DNA of 30,621 nucleotides. It comes from Planctomycetota bacterium (GTDB lineage Bacteria > Planctomycetota > PUPC01 > DSUN01). The stretch covers positions 1 to 30,621 of the forward strand of contig VGYW01000043.1 of NCBI GenBank assembly GCA_016872875.1, written 5' to 3'. Under the pieces are notes generated by a model, which worked only from the letters and a program-made list of their open reading frames with translations, was not told the DNA's origin and ran no database searches. The position numbers and the translations under genes were made by a program. Below, one piece after another: positions 7,274 to 14,451 of this stretch. Each line of letters begins with the position of its first letter. Position 1 is the first letter of the stretch.

Positions 7274-7287
7274 TTGCCTACAGGTAA
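7274..7287 (+). promoter_or_regulatory. Possible operator palindrome at the methyltransferase start site
   Basis: TTGCCTACAGGTAA is a 14-bp imperfect palindrome (5 of 7 positions pair) lying just after the -10 box, at the expected transcription start. Small operators of this kind are used by XRE-type helix-turn-helix repressors, and the gene it precedes encodes such a domain. Autorepression is inferred, not shown. Confidence 0.4.
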
Positions 7288-7323
7288 GCGTTCCATTCGC
7301 GCCTGGTTCATAGGGAAAGGCCA

Positions 7324-9525
7324 ATGCAACAGTCGTCTGTCACTCCGAAGCCGTACCGACAACTCAGGGCGGCCGTGAATCGCACGCTGGAGTCCGTTGC
7401 TGAGGAGGCGGGAATTCACGCTGCGTATCTCAGCAGGATAGAGCGTGGGCTTGCTGAACCGTCGCCGCTCGTCGAATCGCGTCTTGACGCGGCTCTTGGG
7501 CAGTTGCCGCTCTTCGAGCCGCCACCGGCCGAGCCCTTGGAGGAGCGGCTCGATCCCCGCAACGTGCTGAACGCGTTGACTGGGAAGCAATGGATCCAGG
7601 AGACCACCACTGTCTGGAGGCAGCGCGGCCTCGGGGCGAACCATGCTGAGACCAAGTACGAGAAGCTTCACCCGGCGCCCTTCTCCTTCCAGGACGTGGC
7701 CCGGCTGATACGCTTCTTCACAAAGCCAGGCATGTTGGTACTCGACCCCTTTGTGGGCGTCGGGAGTACCCTGAAGGCGGCCGCCCTTGAAGGGCGCCGG
7801 GGCATAGGCATCGAGCTATCCGAGAAATGGGCGGCCCTTGCGAGGCAGAGGCTGAGAGAGGAAACGCCTGATGACTCCCAGCAGCAGATCTGGTGCATGG
7901 ATGTCAGAGAGGCGGCTGCGAAGCTCGCGGCAGACAGCGTTGATTTCATTGTGACCAGCCCACCCTATTGGGCGATCCTCAACAAGCGTCCTGACCACAA
8001 GGTCAAGGAGGTGCGGCTCGCGAACGGTCTGGACAGGAACTACTCCAATGATGTCCGTGACCTTGCGAATGTGCCAACGTACGAGGAATTCATCCGCGAA
8101 TTGGTGAGCATTTTTGAAGCCTTGGCGGGCAAGTTGGTGCCAGGCAAGTACTGCGCGATCATAGTGAGTGACTTCAAGCACAAGGAGCGGTACTATCCCT
8201 ACCACAGCGACCTTCACCAGCGGTTGCATGGCCGGGAGCTCAACCTTGAGGGGATCACCATCCTGCACCAAACAAACAAGGCCCTATACCCATACGGGTA
8301 CCCGTTCGCCTACGTTCCGAATATCCACCACCAGTACATCCTGCTTTTCAGACGGCGTTCGCCCATTGCGGCGCGCGCGCCCCGAAATGGGCGCAGCCGG
8401 ATCGCAGTTCCCAGCCAGCTTGACGAACGATTGGCGGCTCTCGGGCGGATTCCCCACAAGACTGGGGAGATGGCTGGCAGGCATTGGGGGCACCAACGCC
8501 ATTCCATCTGTTCCTTTCCCTCCAAGATGAAGCCGGCCTTGGCCTCTGTGTTGGTGGACCTCCTCACGACCCCGCAGAGCGTTGTCCTGGATCCCCTGGC
8601 CGGGTGTGGGACTATCCCGTTTGAGGGAGCGCTACAAGGCAGGCCAGCGATCGCTGGAGACATCAGCCCCCTTGCCTTTGTCATATCCTCGGCCAAGCTG
8701 AACCCGCCCACCAAGCCGGACTGCGACGCTATTCTTGCTCAAGTGGAGGAGGCCATTCGGGCCCATCCTGAGATCGGGTCACTCGACGGGATGGAGAGGG
8801 AGATCCAGGAGTTTTATCACCCACGGACAGCGCACGAAATCGAGGTCGCCCGCGCCACGCTCAGCAAGTTGACAGACGGGTTCACCAGCAATGCCGCGGG
8901 CATCTTCGTCACAGCATGCTTGGCTCACATCCTGCACGGCAACAGGCCGTACGCTCTATCCCGCCGTTCCCACAACATCATCCCCATCCCGCCGAAAGGG
9001 CCTGCGGAGTACAAGAGCGTCGTCAATTCGCTCAGGGACAAGTGCGCCCGGATGCTCGATTTCCCTCTGCCACCCTCGTTTACGCCGGGAAGGTGCTACC
9101 GGGCTGCTGCACATGCAATCCCGCTCGGAAGGGAGTCAGTAGACGTAGTCATCACCTCCCCTCCGTTCTTGGGAACCACCCATTTCCTGCGCCAGAACCG
9201 CATACGGAACTGGCTTGTCGGGTGGAACTACGAGACGCAGGCAAGCCAGCGGGAGATGTTCCTGGAACACAAGGCCGACGTTTCTGGCTATGCGCCGATT
9301 CTTCGCGAGCTTCAAAGAGTGGTTCGCGGTGAAGGGTTGGTGGTATTCCACGTCGGCCTCGTTGACAAGGAGAACATGGCTGATATGCTCCACCCATTGT
9401 TCATTGAGGCTAGGTTCATGCTGGAGGGCACGGTCTGGGAGGATACGACAGGTCTTGAGTGCCACGGACGTACTGACCGCGGCGCCACCACCCGTCACGG
9501 TTTCGTCGTTTACCGGAAGCGCTGA
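7324..9525 (+). CDS. DNA methyltransferase with N-terminal XRE HTH and two methylase cores
   Basis: This 733-aa protein carries three modules. Residues about 12-50 are an XRE-type helix-turn-helix (TLESVAEEAGIHAAYLSRIE). The first methyltransferase core has the SAM motif LVLDPFVGVGST (about 137-148) and catalytic TSPPYW (about 210-215). The second core has VVLDPLAGCGTIPFEGA (about 419-435) and ITSPPF (about 608-613). TSPPY/F motifs are typical of amino-methyltransferases making N4-methylcytosine or N6-methyladenine. In both cores the SAM motif precedes the catalytic motif. The HTH is expected to repress its own promoter, as in other HTH-methyltransferase fusions of restriction-modification systems. 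The gene is divergent from the HEPN operon and converges with the endonuclease gene, with a 16-bp 3' overlap (9510-9525). Two cores may mean two strands of an asymmetric site, or one catalytic and one recognition core. Confidence 0.85.
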   Translation: MQQSSVTPKPYRQLRAAVNRTLESVAEEAGIHAAYLSRIERGLAEPSPLVESRLDAALGQLPLFEPPPAEPLEERLDPRNVLNALTGKQWIQETTTVWRQRGLGANHAETKYEKLHPAPFSFQDVARLIRFFTKPGMLVLDPFVGVGSTLKAAALEGRRGIGIELSEKWAALARQRLREETPDDSQQQIWCMDVREAAAKLAADSVDFIVTSPPYWAILNKRPDHKVKEVRLANGLDRNYSNDVRDLANVPTYEEFIRELVSIFEALAGKLVPGKYCAIIVSDFKHKERYYPYHSDLHQRLHGRELNLEGITILHQTNKALYPYGYPFAYVPNIHHQYILLFRRRSPIAARAPRNGRSRIAVPSQLDERLAALGRIPHKTGEMAGRHWGHQRHSICSFPSKMKPALASVLVDLLTTPQSVVLDPLAGCGTIPFEGALQGRPAIAGDISPLAFVISSAKLNPPTKPDCDAILAQVEEAIRAHPEIGSLDGMEREIQEFYHPRTAHEIEVARATLSKLTDGFTSNAAGIFVTACLAHILHGNRPYALSRRSHNIIPIPPKGPAEYKSVVNSLRDKCARMLDFPLPPSFTPGRCYRAAAHAIPLGRESVDVVITSPPFLGTTHFLRQNRIRNWLVGWNYETQASQREMFLEHKADVSGYAPILRELQRVVRGEGLVVFHVGLVDKENMADMLHPLFIEARFMLEGTVWEDTTGLECHGRTDRGATTRHGFVVYRKR

Positions 9526-10760
9526 CCCCGCGGAAGCGCGATGCCGAGCGCGTCGAATGCCCCTGCGGCCAGGGGCGACAGACCGGATGCTCTGTTCGCA
9601 GGCAGCCATGCGACGCCTACCCCGTGTCTCTCCAGCAGGTGGATCATGTCCTCCTGAGGCTTCACATCGGTCACAACAACGCGGTGCACTCCGCGGCCTT
9701 CGTACAGTGGCTCGACAAGAAAGTGTTCGTAGTACAGCACCTGCCCCAATGCCAAGCGAATCTGCCTTGCCTCATCGTTGCGAATCGTCTTGACCTCGAC
9801 CAGCAGGCACCCGTCTGGCCCCACTACCAGAAGATCGTAGTGCCCCTGGTAGGTCTCAAACCCTGACGGCACGGCGGCAGCGAATCTCTCTAGGCACAAC
9901 TGGTGCTCCCTGTATCGGCGGCCGGACGCGTCAGGATCGAAATCCCGCACTGCTCTCGGCCTCTCTTGGGTTTCGCGCCGCGGTGCGCCCATGTAGCCGG
10001 TGCCGGGACGGTACGGTCTCCGCTGAGCGATTGCCACTGAGGCCGTGGCTCGAATCGGCTCGGCTGCCCCATGCTGCTGGGCGAGATCTCGTCCCAAGTG
10101 GCACTGACCGCGGTCCACCACAATGTCCCCGATCTGCCGAGCCAGCGCAGGGAGGATCTTGGCGGAGTTCCTCATCTGGTGCTCGCTCACCCCAGTTTGG
10201 CGCAAGGCTGCTGCAACATCCCCTGCCCGGGCGATGCCACAAACCCGGCCGAACTCGGCCTCGGAATCGTCACTAGCCTCAAGACAGAGGCCCAAGAGGG
10301 AAGCTGGTATCGCGGCGCACTCTCCCACGAGTCTGAGCAGAACCCGGTAAGGGTGAGAAGTCCCTCCTGCATCCGTCAGGACCATTCCGTCGAGCGCCCG
10401 ACGCCAGACATCTCGGGCCTCGTCTCCAAGCGGGTTGCCCGACAGATGCAGTAGGCGGCCGGCATCGGCGGCGAGGGAGTTGTCGCTGTGAACGAAGCCC
10501 AACAAGTGGAACAGCCGCCGCAGGTCCCGCGCGCAGGTCCTGGTTCCTTGGCTGTCCGGTGGCTTGGCGTGTTCCATGTTGAGGTCTTCCTCAACCGAAC
10601 CCGCGGTCCTCCGGAAAGTGTAGACCCCCGACCTGGCCAGCGCGTCACCCAGAATGCCGTCGTCCTCCATGTGTGAACGCGAGCTCGCGAGTTGTCGGAA
10701 AACGAGAAGCGCCTTCACGAGGCGTGGCACCTGATTGATCTGGTGCGGGAAGTTCTTCAT
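9510..10760 (-). CDS. Putative restriction endonuclease, PD-(D/E)XK fold
   Basis: In this 416-aa protein the C-terminal third has the restriction-type nuclease signature: Asp309 in GHYDLLVV, then Glu322-Val-Lys324 in LLVEVKT, followed by IRLALGQVLYYEH, the helix usual after the catalytic strand. It is preceded by RYREHQLCLERFA, as in many Type II enzymes. The N-terminal 230 residues are helical, with a possible helix-turn-helix (TGVSEHQMRNSAK), and may recognise DNA. Its ATG overlaps the stop of a truncated methyltransferase remnant (ATGA), so it is translated from that operon. Its 3' end overlaps the convergent methyltransferase gene by 16 bp. That methyltransferase is the likely protecting partner now. 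Cleavage specificity cannot be read from the sequence. Confidence 0.75.
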   Translation of the reverse strand: MKNFPHQINQVPRLVKALLVFRQLASSRSHMEDDGILGDALARSGVYTFRRTAGSVEEDLNMEHAKPPDSQGTRTCARDLRRLFHLLGFVHSDNSLAADAGRLLHLSGNPLGDEARDVWRRALDGMVLTDAGGTSHPYRVLLRLVGECAAIPASLLGLCLEASDDSEAEFGRVCGIARAGDVAAALRQTGVSEHQMRNSAKILPALARQIGDIVVDRGQCHLGRDLAQQHGAAEPIRATASVAIAQRRPYRPGTGYMGAPRRETQERPRAVRDFDPDASGRRYREHQLCLERFAAAVPSGFETYQGHYDLLVVGPDGCLLVEVKTIRNDEARQIRLALGQVLYYEHFLVEPLYEGRGVHRVVVTDVKPQEDMIHLLERHGVGVAWLPANRASGLSPLAAGAFDALGIALPRGQRFR

Positions 10761-10972
10761 GCCTTCGCCCCTCTAGCCCCGTCGGCTCCGCCGCAGAAGG
10801 GGTCGAGGATGATCGAGCCGGGGTTGGAGTAGTGGAGGATGAGCTCGCGAAAGACGCTCCATGGCCGCCGGGCGAAGTAGCGGTGCATCTTGTAGACCGG
10901 CGTGTGTGGCTTCGCCACCACCGCGTGGTCAATGGGCTTGAGGTTGTCGAGGTCCTTCATCTCTTCCGGCAT
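10757..10972 (-). pseudogene. N-terminal remnant of a second DNA methyltransferase
   Basis: Starting at ATG 10970-10972 (GGGAG 6-7 nt upstream), the frame reads KPIDHAVVAKPHTPVYKMHR, FARRPWSVFRELILHYS and then IILDPFCGG. These are the N-terminal hallmarks and SAM motif I of a family of site-specific DNA methylases that normally run to several hundred residues. Right after the motif it diverges (ADGARGAKA) and stops, with the stop overlapping the endonuclease start by 4 bp. The catalytic part is lost. It could survive as a translated leader peptide (71 aa) that couples ribosomes onto the endonuclease. It also shows that the endonuclease once had a co-directional methyltransferase. Confidence 0.75.
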
Positions 10973-11032
10973 GGCAGTCTCCCGCGCGCCACAGTGCAGG
11001 GGCGGGCTCTTGCGGAACACACATTGCCAGGT

Positions 11033-11061
11033 ATCTTAGCGAGTCTCCCCGCTTCTCGCAA
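11033..11061 (-). promoter_or_regulatory. Promoter of the endonuclease operon (minus strand)
   Basis: On the minus strand: TTGCGA (11061-11056), 17 bp, TAAGAT (11038-11033). It matches the HEPN operon promoter in both boxes and in the TCGCTAAGATAC core. The leader to the remnant ATG is about 55 nt. Confidence 0.65.
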
Positions 11062-11120
11062 GCCCTTCCCGCGACAGGATGCGCTCGCGCGCCGCTCGCG
11101 GAATCCGCAACGGGAGACAA

Positions 11121-11864
11121 TCAGGTTCTGGCGAGGGTGACGAAGATGTCGAAGAAGGCGTGGGTGTAGACGGCGATGCCGAGGCCGCGGTAGATGTAGA
11201 TGGCGGCGAAGAGGACGCCGAGTGCGAAGCGGTAGGCGAGGCGGCCGGCCTCCCAGGGCTCGCCGCACGGGCCGATGTGGTGGCAGGCGGCAAAGGCGAG
11301 GGACGAGACGACGATGCTGATGCCGGCGACCCAGCCAGGCCCCAGGCCGCTCCAGAGCTTCAGGCCGTAGTAGAGCGCGCCCATGAGTATGACGCGGAAG
11401 AGGGCCTCCTCGTAGACCCCCGCGCCGACGGAGAGGACGATGTCGCGGGCGATGTCGCGCGTCGGCCCGAGGTTGCCCGCCGCGAGGACGCGGCGCGCGA
11501 TGGCGCCGCCGACGAGGCCCAGGGCGCAGGCGTAGGCCACGCTCTCGGCGAGCATCAAACCCAGCAGCTCGGCGTCCACACGCTTCCGCTCGGTCTGCCG
11601 CAGGGCGAGAAACGCCAGCGTCGCGATGAGCGCGGCGAAGGCCACAGGCTCGGCCGAGCCGAAGACGTGAAAGACCAGGCGGATGATCCCGTGCGCCCAG
11701 TTGCCGACGTCCGAGCGCAGCAGGATGATCCCCACCTCGTAGCCGACGAGGAGCGGGAGGATGAAGAGGAAGCCCGTGGCGAAGTCGTGCGACTCGCGCA
11801 GGTATTTCTGCACGAGTCCCTCGGCGGCGCCGGGCGGTTGGGAGCGGTCTTTGGGCTTTGCCAT
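11121..11864 (-). CDS. CPBP family intramembrane metalloprotease
   Basis: This 247-aa membrane protein has about seven or eight hydrophobic helices. The three CPBP (Abi/CAAX-protease-like) motifs are visible: EEALFR (paired glutamates and Arg), AFAACHH, and the C-terminal HAFFD. Family members cleave within the membrane and are used in maturation, bacteriocin immunity or stress responses. I start at ATG 11862-11864 (MAKPKDRS). The longer open frame to 11957 would run into a palindromic repeat and adds a Cys/Pro-rich tail unlike a leader. The ribosome binding site is weak. It lies on the same strand as defence island I but upstream of that island's promoter, so it is probably a separate unit. 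Substrate unknown. Confidence 0.85.
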   Translation of the reverse strand: MAKPKDRSQPPGAAEGLVQKYLRESHDFATGFLFILPLLVGYEVGIILLRSDVGNWAHGIIRLVFHVFGSAEPVAFAALIATLAFLALRQTERKRVDAELLGLMLAESVAYACALGLVGGAIARRVLAAGNLGPTRDIARDIVLSVGAGVYEEALFRVILMGALYYGLKLWSGLGPGWVAGISIVVSSLAFAACHHIGPCGEPWEAGRLAYRFALGVLFAAIYIYRGLGIAVYTHAFFDIFVTLART

Positions 11865-11910
11865 GCGCCTAGGGTGTCGGGGAAGGTTGCCTTGCGTCCG
11901 TTGAGGAAGA

Positions 11911-11992
11911 CACGGACAAACGAGTTTGTCCGTGGCACCCCCGTTTCTCTTGCGCAAACCATGGGTGCCACGCCCAAACTTGTTTGGGCGTG
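11911..11992. repeat. Composite REP with nested hairpins
   Basis: Two sister hairpins sit at 11911-11934 (CACGGACAAAC/GTTTGTCCGTG) and 11969-11992 (CACGCCCAAAC/GTTTGGGCGTG). They are linked by an outer GTGGCACCC/GGGTGCCAC pair (11932-11940 with 11963-11971). The arms share length and the CACG..AAAC frame but differ by compensating changes, so base pairing appears to be conserved. Confidence 0.85.
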
Positions 11993-12101
11993 CGGGGACT
12001 GGGCGACTTCCACAAGAGACGCTTCTTGACGGGGAGGCGAGCGCCGGCTGGGCGCTTGCCGCCTAGAGTATACGCCGGCGGGCTGTCGGTGTCAATCCCT
12101 T

Positions 12102-12184
12102 ATCGTCCTCGTCCCTCGTCCTCGAACCCCCAGTGGAGGAGAAGACGAAGAGAATCGAGGACGAGGAGGAAGGACGAGGACGAT
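12102..12184. repeat. Low-complexity inverted repeat, TCCTCGT word
   Basis: The left arm 12102-12125 is made of repeated TCGTCCTC. The right arm 12155-12184 is its complement, with a 6-nt insertion between its two perfect segments. It belongs to the same class of word-built hairpins seen at gene junctions in this window. Confidence 0.8.
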
Positions 12185-12220
12185 TGAAGAGCCGAGGGAT
12201 AGGCAGCGTGTCGTGTGGGG

Positions 12221-12500
12221 GAGTACGGCCCCGGTTCTGGTAGTGTTCCTCGGCTCTGAAGCTCCGAACGGAGCGTACTATAGCAGCCCAGGGCGAAGCC
12301 CTGGGACAGGTGGCCGCCCGCATTCAGCCCTGTAGGGGCGTACTGCCCGCCCCAGGCAGGATGTGGCGCCCGGAAGCGCATAGTACGCCCTTTCAGGGCT
12401 GACCTACCTATCGCTCCGTTCCCAGGGCTTCGCCCTGGGCTGTTATAGTACGCCCCTGTCGGGGCTCCGGAGTACTTCACCAGAATTGGGGGCCATACTC
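12221..12500. repeat. Dispersed composite palindrome, copy B (complete)
   Basis: This 280-bp element starts GAGTACGG and ends CCATACTC. Its two halves are imperfect inverted copies. Each half carries, from outside in, an end tag ending near CTGGT, a small CTCC/GGAG or CCCC/GGGG hairpin followed by CGTACTATA, a CCCAGGGC-gaa-GCCCTGGG hairpin, and an AGCCCT..AGGGC hairpin. It directly precedes the TPR operon promoter. Confidence 0.9.
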
Positions 12501-12516
12501 AGGGGAGACGCGTGGC

Positions 12517-12545
12517 TTGATTCCCCGGTCGGAAACTGGTATCTT
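12517..12545 (+). promoter_or_regulatory. Promoter of the TPR operon
   Basis: TTGATT (12517-12522), 17 bp, TATCTT (12540-12545). The ATG at 12580 has AGGAAG at 12567-12572, 7 nt upstream. Confidence 0.6.
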
Positions 12546-12579
12546 CTGAGGAGTTTCCGGCCTTCCAGGAAGCGTTCCG

Positions 12580-14256
12580 ATGCGAATGAGCGTGCTGGTA
12601 GCGTTGGTTGTGGCGGGGATGGCGGCGGAGGCGGCGGCGCCGGCCGCGGCGCCGCCGGCGAAGGCGAGCGGCCGCGAGGAGCTGGAGGCGCTGCGCGCGG
12701 GGCTGGCGGCCCAGCGCCTCGTGGGACGCCCCGCGGGCTGGGCGGCGGAGCTGAACTTCGCCGCCGCGCACAAGGCGGAGCCCGAGCTGGCGGCCGAGGT
12801 GATGTACGACGTGGCACTCGCCCAGCGCGACACCGACCGCGCGACGGCGGCCAAGACGCTTGAGACGCTCCTGGAGTCCTTCCCCACGGCCCAGCCCTGG
12901 GCCGCACTCGCCACCTACGAGCTGGCACGCGCCTGCTCGGACCGCACGGTGAACCAGCCGAAGGCCGTGGAGATGTATGAGAGGTTCCTCAGGATTCCGA
13001 AGACCGACCCCGTGCGCCGCGGGGAGGCGACGATTGCCCTCGCACGCCTCTGCCAGGCCACGGGCAAGCAGGCCCAGGCACTCGTCGGCTACAAGGCGTT
13101 CCTCGAACAGTTCCCCGACCGTCCCCGCCAGTGCGCCGAGGCCCTCGCCGCCACCGGCATCATCCTCATCGAGCAGAAACAGGTCAAGGAGGCATACGCC
13201 GCCTACGAGCGGCTCGTCAAGGAATACCCCTGGGACGTCGAGCAGCGGCGGAATCTTCTGCTCGCCATCGCGCAGGCGTTCAGGACGGGCGAGGACGCTG
13301 AGGGCGCCATCGCGGCCTACGAGAAGCTGCTGGTGGAGCTGCCGAAGGCCGACCAGCGGCGCCCCCAGGCGTTCACGGGGCTGGCCATGCTCTACATCCA
13401 GAAGAACGACACGGCGAAGGCGGCGGAGGTCTACCGCCGCATGGCCGCCGACAGGGTGCTCGGCCCGTCCTACCGCGCGTCCGCCTACCGCCAGCTCTTC
13501 GACCTCCAGCGCAAGGTGGGCGAGAACGCCGGCGTCATCCGCCTGGCCTACGACATCATCGCGGCCCAGCCGAGCGGGGTCCTACAGTCGGGCAACACCC
13601 TGAGCGAGCTAGTGGACGCCTTCGTGAACGAGGGGAAGGTGGACGATGCGCTGGCGCTTGCGAAGGCGCAGTGCCGGCTGGCCTACCTTGCCGCGGCCAC
13701 ACACCTCTACACCAGCGGCAGGACGTCCGACGGCCCGGGCGGCGCGGCCGCCTGGGGCGCGGCCACCCAGGACGCCATCTTCGGGGTCGTCCGCGCGCTC
13801 AAGGCCAAGGAGGGCAGCCTGCGGGCCGCCAACCGCTTCCTGGCCTTCATGGAGTTCGGGCCGGAAGGCACCGATGGCATCCTGGGCACGGCCGACGACC
13901 TGAAGGACCCGACCGCCGAGTACCACTTGCCCGCCGACGCCGAGCGCGACAAGGTGTTCGCGGCCGCGGCCAAGCGCTTCATCGCCGAGCCTTACGAGCT
14001 CGGCTACCTCTACCTGTGCTGGGACAAGCCGCACGACGCGCTCCGCGCCTTCCGCCGCTACTACCTCGACTGCGGCGAGGCGGGCAAGCTCCAGCGCGCC
14101 GCCACGGTCCTCGCCCAGGCCATGCGCGCACTCGGCCGCCCCGAGGCCGAGGTGGACGCCTTCTTCAACTTCCAGAACCTCGGCCCCAACGGCAAGGACG
14201 GCAGGCCGAACACGAAGGATGATCTGAAGGACCCCATTCTGGCGCTGCCGAAGTGA
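12580..14256 (+). CDS. Exported TPR protein, first gene of the TPR operon
   Basis: This is a 558-aa protein with a signal peptide (MRMSVLVALVVAGMAAEAAA), followed by an Ala/Pro-rich linker and a long run of TPR-like helix pairs from about residue 35 to 350 (for example AVEMYERFLRIPKTDPVRRG and AAEVYRRMAADRVLG). Residues about 425-440 read GPEGTDGILGTADDLKDP, and near the C-terminus GPNGKDGRPNTKDDLKDP. This paired acidic motif resembles a calcium-binding-type loop and recurs in the next protein. It is probably a periplasmic or envelope scaffold. ATG 12580 fits the promoter and ribosome binding site. It is the first gene of four tightly spaced genes, and the only one whose leader is free of heptamer repeats. 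Confidence 0.8.
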   Translation: MRMSVLVALVVAGMAAEAAAPAAAPPAKASGREELEALRAGLAAQRLVGRPAGWAAELNFAAAHKAEPELAAEVMYDVALAQRDTDRATAAKTLETLLESFPTAQPWAALATYELARACSDRTVNQPKAVEMYERFLRIPKTDPVRRGEATIALARLCQATGKQAQALVGYKAFLEQFPDRPRQCAEALAATGIILIEQKQVKEAYAAYERLVKEYPWDVEQRRNLLLAIAQAFRTGEDAEGAIAAYEKLLVELPKADQRRPQAFTGLAMLYIQKNDTAKAAEVYRRMAADRVLGPSYRASAYRQLFDLQRKVGENAGVIRLAYDIIAAQPSGVLQSGNTLSELVDAFVNEGKVDDALALAKAQCRLAYLAAATHLYTSGRTSDGPGGAAAWGAATQDAIFGVVRALKAKEGSLRAANRFLAFMEFGPEGTDGILGTADDLKDPTAEYHLPADAERDKVFAAAAKRFIAEPYELGYLYLCWDKPHDALRAFRRYYLDCGEAGKLQRAATVLAQAMRALGRPEAEVDAFFNFQNLGPNGKDGRPNTKDDLKDPILALPK

Positions 14257-14451
14257 AGAGGGAAAGGCAAGAGGGGAAGTCAAAAGTCAAAAGGCAAAAG
14301 GCAAAAGTCGAAAGTCAAAAGGCAAAGGGGAAAAGGCGGAATGCAGAAGGCAAGAACGGAAAACGCAACTGAGAGCTTCCGCGGACGGACTCGTTCTGCC
14401 TTTTGCCTTTTGCCTTTTGCCTTCTTCCTTTTGCCTTCTCTTCTCTTCCTC
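14257..14451. repeat. Heptamer-repeat hairpin, CCTTTTG word (overlaps second TPR gene)
   Basis: The left arm (about 14257-14350) is purine-rich and built of CAAAAGG/CAAAAGT variants. The right arm has CCTTTTG at 14399-14405, 14406-14412 and 14413-14419, with variants to about 14445. Arms can pair in RNA, with the second TPR gene's ATG (14341) near the loop. The left arm supplies Shine-Dalgarno-like GGGG. The right arm encodes the signal peptide core. Confidence 0.9.
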
